From: Streptomyces sp. TP-A0356
GTDB taxonomy: Bacteria > Actinomycetota > Actinomycetes > Streptomycetales > Streptomycetaceae
DNA length: 64,000 bases
Direction: 5' to 3'
NCBI RefSeq assembly: GCF_001417775.1
Contig: NZ_BBZJ01000012.1
Span: forward strand, 124,001-188,000
The notes below the pieces were generated by a model. It was not told where the DNA came from and made no database searches. It saw only the letters and a program-made list of their open reading frames with translations. Made by a program: the position numbers and the translations under genes. Each line of letters begins with the position of its first letter. Positions within the stretch are counted from its first letter, which is position 1. This document shows, piece by piece, positions 8,500 to 17,507 of the stretch.

Positions 8500-10050
8500 C
8501 TACGCGGGCCGCGGAGGAGTGGCTGTGGTCCCGGCCTGTCTCTGGCGTATCCGCCACAGACAGATGCCGACGACGGCGATGAGCAGCAGCGCCTGCAGAT
8601 AGGGCATGGCGCGGTAGCCGGTCTGACGGACGACGCCGTTGAGCCAGTCCGGGTGCAGGGGGTACGGCAGACCGGGGTCGAACGGCAGCGTCATGCAGGT
8701 GGTGTGCGCGATCAGCACGAGGTCGAACCAGGAGCGGGGCAGCATAGCCACGAGGAGCCAGGCGACCGCGTCGTACCACGGCCGGACGTAGGCGGTGCCG
8801 AGCAGATAACCGGCGACGAGGGCCAGGGCCGGCCGGGCCGTCGCCTGGACGATGGCGCCGTCCTCGACCGGCGGCAGAGCCGCCAGCAGTAGAGCGGCTA
8901 TCCCGACGACCATCATGATCTCGACAACCGGAACGAGGTGCCCCGCTGCGGAACCGAACAGCGGTGTGAGCAGTCTGCGCTGCAGCAGCGGCCACGGGGA
9001 ACCGACCACGGGCTGGTTGCTGACGGCCGCGGCATTGCGGACGGCCCGTGGCACCAAGCCGTAACCGAGCGCCAGCACCAGTACACCGGCCGACGTGGCG
9101 GCGACCAGGAGGCGTCGGTCGTGCCGCATGCTCCATGCGAAGGGCAGCGCGAAGATTCCCAGTGTGAGCTTGACCGCGGTCGCCGCCGCGAGCGCGAGGC
9201 CGGCGGCGAGACCGGAACGACGCAGCGCCCAGAAGGCGGCAACCACACAGAACGCGCCGAGCACATCGACGTGGGGTCCCACCACCAGGTTCCACAGCAG
9301 CACCGGGTTGAGCGTCCACAGCAGCTGCGAGCGCACCTGCCGCTGCGGATCCGGTCCGGCCAGACGCAGCAGGAGCGCCCCGGTGGCGACGAACGCGGCA
9401 CCGCTGAGCAGGGACAGTATCCACACGGTGCGCAGCATCGAGGTGCCGCCGACCAGCGAGGCGGCCCATTCGGTCGCGGTGACCAGAGGCCCGTAGACCG
9501 ACGGGTTGTGCAACCACGGTTCCGCGATCGACAACTGCCCGATCGGGTCGCCGTCCTGGGCCAGCCCGAAGGGCGTCACCCGGTACGGGTCGAGCCCGAG
9601 GGCGGCCATCCGGCCGTACGCGGCATAGTTGAGCGGATCCGTGGTGCCCATGGGCGGCACGCACACCAGGCCGACGACGGCGAGCGTGCCGGCAGTGAGC
9701 AACCCGCGGGGGCGGGGCGACCATCCGCGGCGTGTCGCGGCGAGCCCGGCGATCACGGCGGCGGTGCCGAGCAGCAGCACCACGGCGACGAGCACCCAGA
9801 TGAGAAGGTCCGGCGGCCGAACGTTCCAGAACCACGGCGGAAGGTACCCGGCGGGCCCGAACAGGGGCTCGACGGCGGACGGTCCCAGCAGGCCCAGAAC
9901 GATCGTGAGGAGAACACAGCCGACGCATGCCAGCAACGCACCGTTGCCGAGAGCCCTGCCACCGTCAGAGCCGCTCGGGCCCGCCGCGACAGGCGGGCGG
10001 GAATCGGCATGCCCCTTCGAGGCCGAAGAAGACAACAGATTGCCTGACAC
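8500..10050 (-). CDS. Polyprenol-phosphate-dependent mannosyltransferase-like membrane protein (MptA/B type)
   Basis: About 516 residues with 12 or more hydrophobic helices. The loop after the second or third helix carries TTDPLNYAAYGRMAALGLDPYRV, typical of GT-C enzymes of the MptA/MptB and GT87 families that take mannose from a polyprenol phosphate on the outer membrane face. Later motifs YVRPWYDAVAWLL and LPYPLHPDWLNG fit this group. The frame is open to 10140, but the first 30 codons look non-coding; GTG 10050 with GAGG upstream is preferred. It converges with the carbonic anhydrase gene. Likely role is lipomannan or glycolipid extension. Confidence 0.8.
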   Translation of the reverse strand: MSGNLLSSSASKGHADSRPPVAAGPSGSDGGRALGNGALLACVGCVLLTIVLGLLGPSAVEPLFGPAGYLPPWFWNVRPPDLLIWVLVAVVLLLGTAAVIAGLAATRRGWSPRPRGLLTAGTLAVVGLVCVPPMGTTDPLNYAAYGRMAALGLDPYRVTPFGLAQDGDPIGQLSIAEPWLHNPSVYGPLVTATEWAASLVGGTSMLRTVWILSLLSGAAFVATGALLLRLAGPDPQRQVRSQLLWTLNPVLLWNLVVGPHVDVLGAFCVVAAFWALRRSGLAAGLALAAATAVKLTLGIFALPFAWSMRHDRRLLVAATSAGVLVLALGYGLVPRAVRNAAAVSNQPVVGSPWPLLQRRLLTPLFGSAAGHLVPVVEIMMVVGIAALLLAALPPVEDGAIVQATARPALALVAGYLLGTAYVRPWYDAVAWLLVAMLPRSWFDLVLIAHTTCMTLPFDPGLPYPLHPDWLNGVVRQTGYRAMPYLQALLLIAVVGICLWRIRQRQAGTTATPPRPA

Positions 10051-10379
10051 GCCTATGGCCTCGGCCTTCGTGATACGTGGGCCCAAACAAAGCCGCACTG
10101 GTCGATCGGGTTCCAGAACTCGGCTTGAAGGTACGCGCAATGAGCGCCACGCGAAAAACGTCTAGGTGAAATATGGGTTACCCCATCGTGTCCAATAGGA
10201 CCGCCCTAGGTCTTCCTGTTGGACGGCCACCGCAAGGCGATCCAGGCCATGGCTCCGACACTGACCGCGCAGTCCTCGCCCGCTCCACCACCTCCCGAGG
10301 GGCGAGAGAGCCGTGGCCACGCTGAAGACCTGGCGGCTCGGCAGCACCAGCTCCTCTTGTTCAATCCCGGTATCGATGG

Positions 10380-10913
10380 TCAGACGCCAAGCAGGTCAAC
10401 GATGTCGTCGGCGTGCTCTTCCTCTTCTTCCAGGATCGACTCCATCAGCCGGCGCGTAGTGGGGTCGTGGTCGCCCAGCCAGCGGATGATCTCCTGGTAC
10501 GTGGAGATCACGATCCGTTCGGCAAGCAGGTTGCTCTCCAGCATCGCCTTGAGGTCTTCTCGAGACGGCGTGGTGTAGTCGGTGTGAGCGCGCTCGGTCA
10601 GCGTTGCCGGGTCGAAGTCGGGGTCCCCGCCGAGCTGCGAGACACGCTCCGCAGCCCGGATGGCATGCCGCATCTCCGCGGCCGCGTGCTCGGTGAACTC
10701 CGCTGACACCTGGGCACGGTCAATGCCGATGGCGGAAATCGCATGGCGGGTATATCGCAGCCAGCACACCACTTCCGTGGCGATCACGTCGTTGAGGACA
10801 GCCATCACCCGGTCCTTGTCCAGGCCGTAGCTATCGGTGACCGGGCCCGCCTCCATCTTCCGCTGGGCTTCTTCACGGATCCTGGTGACGTCCAGGACGA
10901 ATGAGTCAGTCAT
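10380..10913 (-). CDS. Ferritin-like domain protein (bacterioferritin/Dps superfamily)
   Basis: 177 residues forming a four-helix bundle. Carboxylate and histidine ligands of a di-iron centre are visible in order: NDVIATEVVCW (helix 1), FTEHAAAEMRHA (helix 2), ESNLLAERIVISTYQE (helix 3) and ILEEEEEHADDI (helix 4). It is likely to bind and oxidise iron, giving iron storage or peroxide protection. A longer in-frame extension to 11468 exists, but ATG 10913 has AGAGGAACGAGC before it and gives the normal family length. It is separated from the next divergent gene by about 570 bp that contain a perfect palindrome. Confidence 0.88.
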   Translation of the reverse strand: MTDSFVLDVTRIREEAQRKMEAGPVTDSYGLDKDRVMAVLNDVIATEVVCWLRYTRHAISAIGIDRAQVSAEFTEHAAAEMRHAIRAAERVSQLGGDPDFDPATLTERAHTDYTTPSREDLKAMLESNLLAERIVISTYQEIIRWLGDHDPTTRRLMESILEEEEEHADDIVDLLGV

Positions 10914-11161
10914 GTCTGCTCGTTCCTCTGCTCGATCATGCCTCGGCAGCAGACCCTTCCCCGCCTGGTTGTTCACGGCTACGGCGTGCGGCTGAGAATG
11001 ACCGGTTCGACGCAGCCTTTTGACCCGCACGCTCACGTCGACATGCCATCCGTGAAGAGCGACAGGCCGTGAAGGCGGAATCTCGTCACAGTCGCCGGCG
11101 TCAGCTCGTACATGTCCGGCCGGCCGCCGACAGCCGGCCGCCCGTGCGGATCCATCGATCA
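10914..11161. other. 5' region of the ferritin-like gene, no gene seen
   Basis: This stretch, and also 11193-11484, has no ORF with a credible start and domain. Together with the palindrome at 11162-11192 it forms a divergent intergenic region of about 570 bp between the ferritin-like gene and the collagen-like operon, so promoters for both are expected here. I could not place them confidently. Confidence 0.5.
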
Positions 11162-11192
11162 GACCGTAAAGCTCAAGTTGAGCTTTACGGTC
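11162..11192. promoter_or_regulatory. Perfect 31-nt palindrome, operator-like
   Basis: Two 15-nt arms, GACCGTAAAGCTCAA and its exact reverse complement, are separated by one G. The one-base centre does not favour an RNA hairpin loop, so a dimeric protein operator is more likely than a terminator. It sits about 250 bp before the start of the ferritin-like gene and about 290 bp before the collagen-like operon, which are divergently transcribed. The core CTCAA/TTGAG resembles MerR-family sites only loosely. Confidence 0.55.
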
Positions 11193-11484
11193 AATCTCTA
11201 CCTCAGGGATGGACTGTCGGCGTGGGCTGACCTCTGCGGCAGCCTCAGCCAGACCGGAATGGAACGCGATCCGCCCGCTCGGTTCCGTCGGCCGACGCAA
11301 CGCGACGGTTCCAAGCGGGTGTACGCCGCCGTGTCGTCGCCTGGCCGGGCGACTGGGGAATGACACGATCTGCACGCATTCGCCCATCGGAGGCCCATGA
11401 GGCCCTGGCCGACGTCGCCCCGCGTGCCCGGCCTCCTGCCCGTACGAATCCGCCTGACGTCCCGTCACTCATCACGGAGGCCGT

Positions 11485-12243
11485 GTGTCCCGTCTCAGAT
11501 CTCGCCCGGCGGCAGGCAGGGTGCACCTGCGCGTGGGGACCCTGTCGGGAGCGGTTTCGACTCTCGGCTCGCTCGCGCTGTTCGGCCTCCCGGCTCATGC
11601 CGATCCGCCGCCGCCCCAGCACGGCGGCTCCGACAAGGTCATCCACGCCTGCTACGACAAGCGCACGGGGGCTCTGCGTATCGTGCCGGACGGCGAGAGG
11701 TGCCGTCGGCATGAGCGGCCACTGTCGTGGCACCGACTCCAGCAGCCTGGGCCTCAGGGACCGGCCGGACCGCCGGGACCATCGGGGCCGCCGGGGCAAT
11801 CGGGACCGCCGGGTCCTGCGGGACCGCCGGGACAGCCAGGACCACCGGGACAGCCAGGGCAGCCAGGAACGGGCGGGCCCTCCGTTCTCGCCGGTCTTGT
11901 CAGCTTCGTCGACGCCACCGAGACGGACGGTTTCGTCGGTGCCACCGGGCAGGCCAATCTGGAGCCCACGGCCGACGCCGCCGGCACGTCGCTGCCGGGC
12001 GCGCACCATGTCAGCGTTCTCCGGGCAACGGTCGGGGAGGCGGCACCGAACGTCACCGTCACCATCGTCCGCAACGGCGCATCAACGGCTTTGAGTTGCA
12101 CCACCGACGCGACCGGCACCTGCGTCGCGGTCGCGGCAACCCCCATCGCCTTCGCGGCGGGTGACACGATTGCCGCGGAGGTCCGCCACGCCGCCGGCTC
12201 GCCCCTGCGCGATGTCCGCTGGTCCACGGACTTGGAACCCTGA
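11485..12243 (+). CDS. Secreted collagen-like repeat protein
   Basis: 252 residues. A Sec-type signal peptide ends near ALFGLPAHA (about residue 38). A Cys-containing segment ([16 protein letters not shown]) precedes a run of about 14 uninterrupted Gly-X-Y triplets from residue 89 ([16 protein letters not shown] onward), expected to form a collagen triple helix. A C-terminal domain of about 110 residues has two cysteines ([15 protein letters not shown]) and beta-strand character. GTG 11485 is preceded by ACGGAGG. First gene of a tight operon with the next three genes. The N-terminal [10 protein letters not shown] motif is common in bacterial proteins that precede a short collagen-like stalk. 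Confidence 0.85.
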   Translation: MSRLRSRPAAGRVHLRVGTLSGAVSTLGSLALFGLPAHADPPPPQHGGSDKVIHACYDKRTGALRIVPDGERCRRHERPLSWHRLQQPGPQGPAGPPGPSGPPGQSGPPGPAGPPGQPGPPGQPGQPGTGGPSVLAGLVSFVDATETDGFVGATGQANLEPTADAAGTSLPGAHHVSVLRATVGEAAPNVTVTIVRNGASTALSCTTDATGTCVAVAATPIAFAAGDTIAAEVRHAAGSPLRDVRWSTDLEP

Positions 12244-12244
12244 T

Positions 12245-12724
12245 ATGACCGTGGCCAGACGCAGATTTGTGCTGCATGCGGTCGCCCTCGGCGCGGCCTG
12301 CGCGGTTCCCTCACATGTCGGCGCCGGGCAGGCGGCAGCCGCGACCCGGGCCGAGCACGCCGGTGCCGGCTCTGTCCCCGTGCGCTCGCTGGCCGTGTGG
12401 AGGTCCCTCGTCGGATCCGAGCTGCGTGTCGTCGATCGGCCGGGCACGGTTCTGAGCGTGGACCGCGTCGAGGACCTGTCGCGCATCACTCGTAACAACC
12501 GCATGCCGGGCCGCGGTGAAGTCTTCACGATCCGCTTCGCCCAGCGGTCGGGCCCGCCCCTGGACGAGGGCATCCACGCCCTTCACCACCCCGTCCTCGG
12601 TCACTCGCCACTCTTCCTCAGCCCCACCGGGCGAGAGGCCCGCTTCCGGGCCGTGGTCAACACGTGGCTGCCCCTGAACGGCAGCGGAAAGGCGCTGAAC
12701 GGTGTCGGAACCGTTTCTCGGTGA
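12245..12724 (+). CDS. Secreted hypothetical protein (Tat signal), tail-collar partner
   Basis: 159 residues starting one base after the previous stop. An N-terminal ARRRFVLHAVALGAACAVP segment with consecutive arginines and a following Ala-rich cleavage region suggests Tat export. The mature part of about 120 residues contains FTIRFAQRSGPPLDEGIHALHHP and a beta-rich pattern resembling the small domain (DUF6916-like) often encoded beside tail-collar proteins; I am not certain of that family. No catalytic residues are evident. Its 3' end overlaps the next gene by 23 bp, which implies translational coupling. Confidence 0.7.
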   Translation: MTVARRRFVLHAVALGAACAVPSHVGAGQAAAATRAEHAGAGSVPVRSLAVWRSLVGSELRVVDRPGTVLSVDRVEDLSRITRNNRMPGRGEVFTIRFAQRSGPPLDEGIHALHHPVLGHSPLFLSPTGREARFRAVVNTWLPLNGSGKALNGVGTVSR

Positions 12725-13211
12725 AATTCGGATGGTCGGCTTCAACTTCGCTCCCGTCGGCTGGGCCATGTGCGACGGCCAGTTGCTGCCCATCTCCCAG
12801 AACACCGCCCTGTTCTCCCTCCTCGGCACCACCTACGGAGGCAACGGCACGACGACCTTCGCCCTCCCCGATCTGCGCGGCCGCGTGCCCATGCACCAAG
12901 GCCAGGGCCCCGGGCTGTCCCCCCGTTTCCTCGGCGAGTCCGGCGGCACGGAGACCGTCACGCTCGACACCAGCCAGGTCCCCTCGCACACCCATGCGCT
13001 CAACGGCGTCGCCGCACGTCAGGACAGCAACCGGGTTGCGGGAGCCGCCCCGAGCAACGGCGGTTACTACAGCACGCAGACCCCAGGAACCGCCATGCAC
13101 CAGGCAGCCATCGGCACGACCGGAGGAGGCCAGCCGCACCCCAACGTGCAGCCGTTCCTCTGCGTCAACTTCATCATCGCGCTCCAAGGGATCTTCCCGG
13201 CACGACCATGA
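12702..13211 (+). CDS. Phage tail collar domain protein (microcystin-dependent protein family)
   Basis: 169 residues with the full hallmark: FLGEIRMVGFNFAPVGWAMCDGQLLPISQNTALFSLLGTTYGG at the start, LPDLRGRVPMHQGQGPG in the middle, VPSHTHALNG, and a C-terminal QPFLCVNFIIALQGIFP. Related proteins are phage short-tail-fibre collars, but chromosomal stand-alone copies next to GNAT genes are common in bacteria and probably not phage remnants. GTG 12702 has GGAAAGG upstream. The protein lacks a signal peptide, unlike its two upstream neighbours. Confidence 0.88.
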   Translation: MSEPFLGEIRMVGFNFAPVGWAMCDGQLLPISQNTALFSLLGTTYGGNGTTTFALPDLRGRVPMHQGQGPGLSPRFLGESGGTETVTLDTSQVPSHTHALNGVAARQDSNRVAGAAPSNGGYYSTQTPGTAMHQAAIGTTGGGQPHPNVQPFLCVNFIIALQGIFPARP

Positions 13212-13675
13212 CCACCACCGTCACCTTCCGGACGCAGAAAGACTCGGACACCGACTTCCTGCGCCGCCTCTTCGCCACCGTCCTCGATGCCACCCTCGGC
13301 CTCGGCGCGTGGCCCGAGCGTGAACGCGAGTGCCTGCTGCGCCTGCAGTACGACGCACGCGAACGCGACTGGCGGGAGCGCCATCCGCCCGGGCAGCTCG
13401 ACATCATCGAGGCCGACGGCGTACCGGCCGGCCGGATCCGTCTGTCGCAGCCGGGAGACGACGGGTCCTGCCGCGTCGTCGACCTCGCGGTCGCCCCCGA
13501 GTTCCGTCGACGGGGCCTGGCCACCGCGGCGCTCATGCGTCACAGGGGCGCACTCCGCCTCAGTGTCGCCCGCACCAACCTGCCCGGCCAACGCATCTAC
13601 ACCCGCCTGGGATTCACGCCGTACGGAGGCGACGAACTCGATCTGCACCTCCACCGGCCACCACTGCGTTCGTGA
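13208..13675 (+). CDS. GNAT family N-acetyltransferase
   Basis: 155 residues. The acetyl-CoA binding motif A is DLAVAPEFRRRGLATAALM (about residues 93-111), followed by the GNAT C-terminal pattern NLPGQRIYTRLGFTPYGGDELDLHL. ATG 13208 overlaps the stop codon of the tail-collar gene (ATGA), which argues for coupled translation and a functional link. GNATs of this subgroup regularly accompany collar proteins; they may acetylate a partner in the operon, but the substrate is unknown. Confidence 0.88.
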   Translation: MTTTVTFRTQKDSDTDFLRRLFATVLDATLGLGAWPERERECLLRLQYDARERDWRERHPPGQLDIIEADGVPAGRIRLSQPGDDGSCRVVDLAVAPEFRRRGLATAALMRHRGALRLSVARTNLPGQRIYTRLGFTPYGGDELDLHLHRPPLRS

Positions 13676-14149
13676 GTGCCCCTGAGCTTGTGGGGCCCGG
13701 TTGAGCCGGCAGCGGAGACGACCACGCGGGCGCCTTGATCATGAATTCCCGGGCGAAGCCCAGGCCGCGACTCAGGCACCCGGCTCCGGCCAATGCGTCG
13801 ACGGACCGCTTCGGGGATCAGGCCGGCCGCAGGTGCGGCTCTTCCGGACTGGCTGGCCCGGCCCGCAGGCGGGCGGCTCCAGGTTGACCAGGTCGTCGCG
13901 CCTCATGGCGGTCGGGCAGGGGCACCCCGCCTGTCCGGTGGTCCCCACTACGGCGGAAGAGCCCTCGTCGCCAAGGGGGCACCCGCGATGTCGGCCGACG
14001 GGCGAACCTGCCGTGGTAACTCACACGACGGGTTCGTCCATTCGAGTGCCTTGGCGAAGCCGAATCGCCCGTCGTCCCACGCCCGTTGAGGTTCCGTCCG
14101 GAGGATGGCATGCGGCGAGCCCTGTTCCGGAGCTACTGGTGAGGATGGC
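13676..14149. other. Gap without a supported gene
   Basis: Short open frames on both strands are Arg/Gly/Pro-rich and lack ribosome-binding sites or domains. The last 50 bases should hold the leader of the MFS gene. No clear terminator hairpin was found after the GNAT gene. Confidence 0.5.
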
Positions 14150-15622
14150 GTGACCACCAAGACACCGCCCAGGAAGCACACGTTCGACCGGGCGCGCCCT
14201 CTGGGCGAAGCCCTGGACGACGCCACAATGTCCCGTTTGCATGTCAGGTTCTGGCTGCTGGCCGGCCTCGGCATTCTCCTTGACGGTTTCGACTTCTTCA
14301 TCATCGGAGTCGCCAACCCACTCATCTCCGCCGACTTCTCGGTGAGCGCCGTCGAGAAGGGCATGCTGTCGGCAGCGGCGATCGTGGGTTCGGTCTTCGG
14401 CGCCGCGCTGCTGGGGCCGCTGGGAGACCGGATCGGGCGCAGCAGGATCTTCCGGGTCGATCTGTGGCTGTTCGTCATCTTCTCAGTGCTGTGCGCGGCA
14501 GCGTGGGACGTCTGGTCCCTGATGGCCTTCCGGTTGGCGCTGGGCGTAGCGGTTGGTCTCGACTATCCGATCGCCGCGAGTTACCTGGCGGAGATCCTGC
14601 CGGCCAGGAACCGTGGACGGTGGCTGGTCAGCGCCTTCAGTCTGCAGGCGGCGGGCATCGTGCTGGGGGCGGCGGCAGGGGTGGTGATCCTTGAGGTCTC
14701 GCCACAGGTGACTTCATGGCGCCTCATGCTGGGATTCGGTTTGGTACCGGCCCTGGCCATCATCTGGCTGCGCCGCCGTGTGCCCGAGAGTCCCCGCTGG
14801 CTCGCCCAGAACGGGCGCGAACGGGAGGCGCGTCAGGTCGGCCGGGCACTCGTCGGCGCTCCCGTCCAGGTGACCGCCGCGGACAAGGAGCGGCACGAGC
14901 CACCGCAGGAGGGACTGAAGGCGTTCCTCCAGCCGCAGCTCTTCTCCCGTCCATGGCGCAGGCGTACCGTCTTCACCGCGGTGCCCTGGTTCCTCATGGA
15001 CATCGCAACCTACGGAGTGGGCATCTTCACTCCCACCCTGCTGGCCTCGCTCGCACTGGGCCGCCCGAACACCACGTTCATCGCCGACGACATCGTCTCC
15101 ACCAAGGGCACCGCCCTGCTGGACGTCTTCCTGGTCGTCGGATTCGCCCTGGCGATCCTGCTGGTCGACCGGATGGGCCGGGTGCCGCTGCAACTGATCG
15201 GCTTCGCGGTGATGGCCATCGCGCTCTGTGTCCTGGCGGTCGGCAGCCGGCTACCCGGGGGAGCCAACGCTCATCTCGGTATGGTGATGCTGGGGTTCGG
15301 AATGTTCAATACGTTCATGAACCTGGGGCCGAACGCCACCACGTTCGCTCTGCCCGCCGAGGTGTTCCCTTCCGAGATGCGCGCGGCGGGGCATGGCTTC
15401 GCTGCCGGATGCGGCAAACTCGGAGCGGCCCTGGGGACGTTCCTCTTCCCGGTACTGCTCGAGGGCATCGGCGAGGCCGCACTGCTCTACGCGGTGGCCG
15501 CAGCGTGCGCCTGCGGATTCCTCGTCACTCTCGCCTTCCGCATCGAACCCCGCGGCTGCTCCCTCGAAGAACTCTCCGGCGCCCAGGCCACCAACCTCGC
15601 CCCCCGGCCCACTCCCCCGTGA
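14150..15622 (+). CDS. MFS transporter (phosphate/sugar permease-like)
   Basis: 490 residues, 12 predicted membrane helices. The first helix carries GILLDGFDFFIIGVANP. The loop 2-3 motif is GPLGDRIGRSRIF and helix 4 has the R-LALGVAVGLDYPIAASYLAE pattern, both typical of the sugar-porter/phosphate:H+ symporter part of the MFS. A central cytoplasmic loop contains RRRVPESPRWL, and the second half has LVDRMGRVPLQLIG and PAEVFPSEMRAAGHGFAAGCGKLGA. GTG 14150 with GAGGATGGC upstream is preferred over ATG 14105. Substrate cannot be assigned; an organic acid or phosphate is plausible. Confidence 0.88.
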   Translation: MTTKTPPRKHTFDRARPLGEALDDATMSRLHVRFWLLAGLGILLDGFDFFIIGVANPLISADFSVSAVEKGMLSAAAIVGSVFGAALLGPLGDRIGRSRIFRVDLWLFVIFSVLCAAAWDVWSLMAFRLALGVAVGLDYPIAASYLAEILPARNRGRWLVSAFSLQAAGIVLGAAAGVVILEVSPQVTSWRLMLGFGLVPALAIIWLRRRVPESPRWLAQNGREREARQVGRALVGAPVQVTAADKERHEPPQEGLKAFLQPQLFSRPWRRRTVFTAVPWFLMDIATYGVGIFTPTLLASLALGRPNTTFIADDIVSTKGTALLDVFLVVGFALAILLVDRMGRVPLQLIGFAVMAIALCVLAVGSRLPGGANAHLGMVMLGFGMFNTFMNLGPNATTFALPAEVFPSEMRAAGHGFAAGCGKLGAALGTFLFPVLLEGIGEAALLYAVAAACACGFLVTLAFRIEPRGCSLEELSGAQATNLAPRPTPP

Positions 15623-15741
15623 CCCGCGACCGGGGAATCGGTGTGCCGTCCTGCAGGGCGACTGCGTACGGCCACTGCGCACGGCCACTGCGCCGGGACC
15701 GGGCAGTGGCTCTCCCCGAGCAACGATCCCGAGGAGTATCC

Positions 15742-17379
15742 ATGGAACGTACGGTCGACGCCGTCATCGTCGGGGCCGGTGTGAACGGCATGGTCGCCGC
15801 CGCCGAACTGGCCAGGGCAGGCTGGTCGGTGGCCCTGGTCGAACGCAACGAGCGCCTGGGCGGGTTCATCGCCACCGAGCAGCGGACCCTGCCGGGCTAC
15901 CTGCACGACACATACTCCTCGTGGCACCCGCTGTTCATCTCCGGCAGTGCCTACGCCGCCCTCGGCGAGGACCTGCACCGCCACGGCCTGGAGTACCGCA
16001 ACACCGACGACCTCCTCACCGGAACGGTCACCGACGAAGGCCGCGTCGTCCTCGCCCATCGCGACCCCGTCGCGACGGCGGATGGCTTCGCCCACGCCGG
16101 GGACCGGAACGCCTACCTCGCGATGCTGCAGCGGTTCGTCGACAACGCCGAGGCCATCGGCGGTCTCATGGGCAGCGACCTGCGCTCCCCCCGGAGCCTC
16201 AAGCACGCCGTGCAGCTGATGCGCCGGGAGCGGTTGGCGGGCGCCGAGGCTTGGCTCCGCGCCGCCCTGACCAGCAGGCGGTCGTACTGCCGCAGTGAGT
16301 TCCGTGGCGATGAGCCAGATCTGCTGTGGGCACCGTGGCTGCTGCACTGCGGGCTGTCGCCCGACCACGCCTCCGGTGGTCTGATGCTCCCCGTCCTCGC
16401 CGCCACGATGCACGGCTTCGGCCTGCCCGTGGTGGCGGGCGGCGCCCAGAACTTCGTCCGCGCCTTCGAGACGCTGCTGGACGAACTGCGGGTGGACATC
16501 CGCACCGGACAACCGGTTGATCGGTTGCTCCTGACGGACGGCAAGGTCAGCGGCGTCGTCGCGGGCGGCGACACGGTCCGGGCGCGGAGCGCCGTCCTCG
16601 CGTCGGTCACCCCGACCGCCCTGTACGGGCAACTGCTGCCGCAGGAAGCCCCGGTCCCGCCCGCCGTCCGCGCCCAGGCCCGGCGCTTCCGCTACGGTCG
16701 TGCCGCGCTCCAAATCCACGTCGCCCTCTCGGCGCCGCTCGCCTGGCGCGATGAACGCCTGGCCACCGTGCCGCTGCTGCACCTGAGCGACGGATCGGCG
16801 AGCACCGCGATCGCGTGCGCGGAGGCCGAGGCCGGCCTGCTGCCGCGCACACCCACGGTGGTCGTCGGCCAGCAGCACGTCCTCGACCCCTCGCGGGTGC
16901 CGGAGGGCGCCGCTGCCCTGTGGCTCCAGCTCCAGGAACTGCCGTACGAACCGGCGGGCGACGCGGCGGGCGAACTGGACATCAGCGGCGGCTGGACGAA
17001 GGAGCTGACCGCGGGCTACGTCCACCGGGTTCTGGCCCGCGTGGCGCGCCACGCGCCCGACGTGTACGGCAAGGTGCTCGCGTGGGACGCCGTCACCCCG
17101 GCCGACCTGTCCTCGTACAACCTCAACGCGGCCTTCGGAGACCCTTACGGAGGCTCTACCGAACTCGATCAGAACCTGCTGTGGCGCCCGCTGCCCGGTG
17201 CGCCCCGCCACGCCACGCCCGTGCCGGGCCTGTGGCAGATCGGCGCCTCCACGCACCCCGGCCCCGGCCTCGGCGGAGGCTCGGGACACCTCGTGGCACA
17301 GCAACTCATCCACCACACGCGCCGACGACTTCCCCACCACCTCACGCGCGTGAGGGCACGACCGTTCGGAGGCCGGTGA
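15742..17379 (+). CDS. FAD-dependent oxidoreductase, phytoene desaturase/isomerase-like
   Basis: 545 residues. The N-terminal FAD motif is IVGAGVNGMVAAAELARAGWSV with the acidic ribose ligand in VERNERLGG (about residues 8-43), the arrangement of carotenoid desaturases, CrtISO-type isomerases and related amine oxidase-fold enzymes. The C-terminus has the FAD-contacting pattern PVPGLWQIGASTHPGPGLGGGSGHLVAQQL. No other carotenoid gene is nearby, so the substrate is unknown; many Streptomyces paralogues act outside carotenoid synthesis. ATG 15742 follows GAGGAGTATCC. It begins 119 bp after the MFS gene on the same strand and may be cotranscribed. Confidence 0.85.
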   Translation: MERTVDAVIVGAGVNGMVAAAELARAGWSVALVERNERLGGFIATEQRTLPGYLHDTYSSWHPLFISGSAYAALGEDLHRHGLEYRNTDDLLTGTVTDEGRVVLAHRDPVATADGFAHAGDRNAYLAMLQRFVDNAEAIGGLMGSDLRSPRSLKHAVQLMRRERLAGAEAWLRAALTSRRSYCRSEFRGDEPDLLWAPWLLHCGLSPDHASGGLMLPVLAATMHGFGLPVVAGGAQNFVRAFETLLDELRVDIRTGQPVDRLLLTDGKVSGVVAGGDTVRARSAVLASVTPTALYGQLLPQEAPVPPAVRAQARRFRYGRAALQIHVALSAPLAWRDERLATVPLLHLSDGSASTAIACAEAEAGLLPRTPTVVVGQQHVLDPSRVPEGAAALWLQLQELPYEPAGDAAGELDISGGWTKELTAGYVHRVLARVARHAPDVYGKVLAWDAVTPADLSSYNLNAAFGDPYGGSTELDQNLLWRPLPGAPRHATPVPGLWQIGASTHPGPGLGGGSGHLVAQQLIHHTRRRLPHHLTRVRARPFGGR

Positions 17380-17507
17380 AGCGCAGACGGCGAACTGGCG
17401 ACTGGGCGAGGAGATGCACGGTCATCGCCGGTGACGAAGCCCCCGGGGCCGACGGCACCCATCCACCGCCAACGCGGCACCCACGAACAGAGACAGCCCG
17501 GCCCGGC

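Noticed and set aside
11245..12009. Minus-strand frame opposite the collagen repeats
   Set aside because: Its repeats are only the complement of the Gly-X-Y coding triplets; no start signal.
12702..13211. Prophage remnant suggested by the tail-collar protein
   Set aside because: No integrase, capsid or terminase genes around; chromosomal collar-GNAT pairs are common.
14716..15741. Apparent 5' extension (about 340 codons) of the carotenoid-type oxidoreductase
   Set aside because: The extension is a shifted frame of the MFS gene; the real start with FAD motif and GAGGAG is at 15742.
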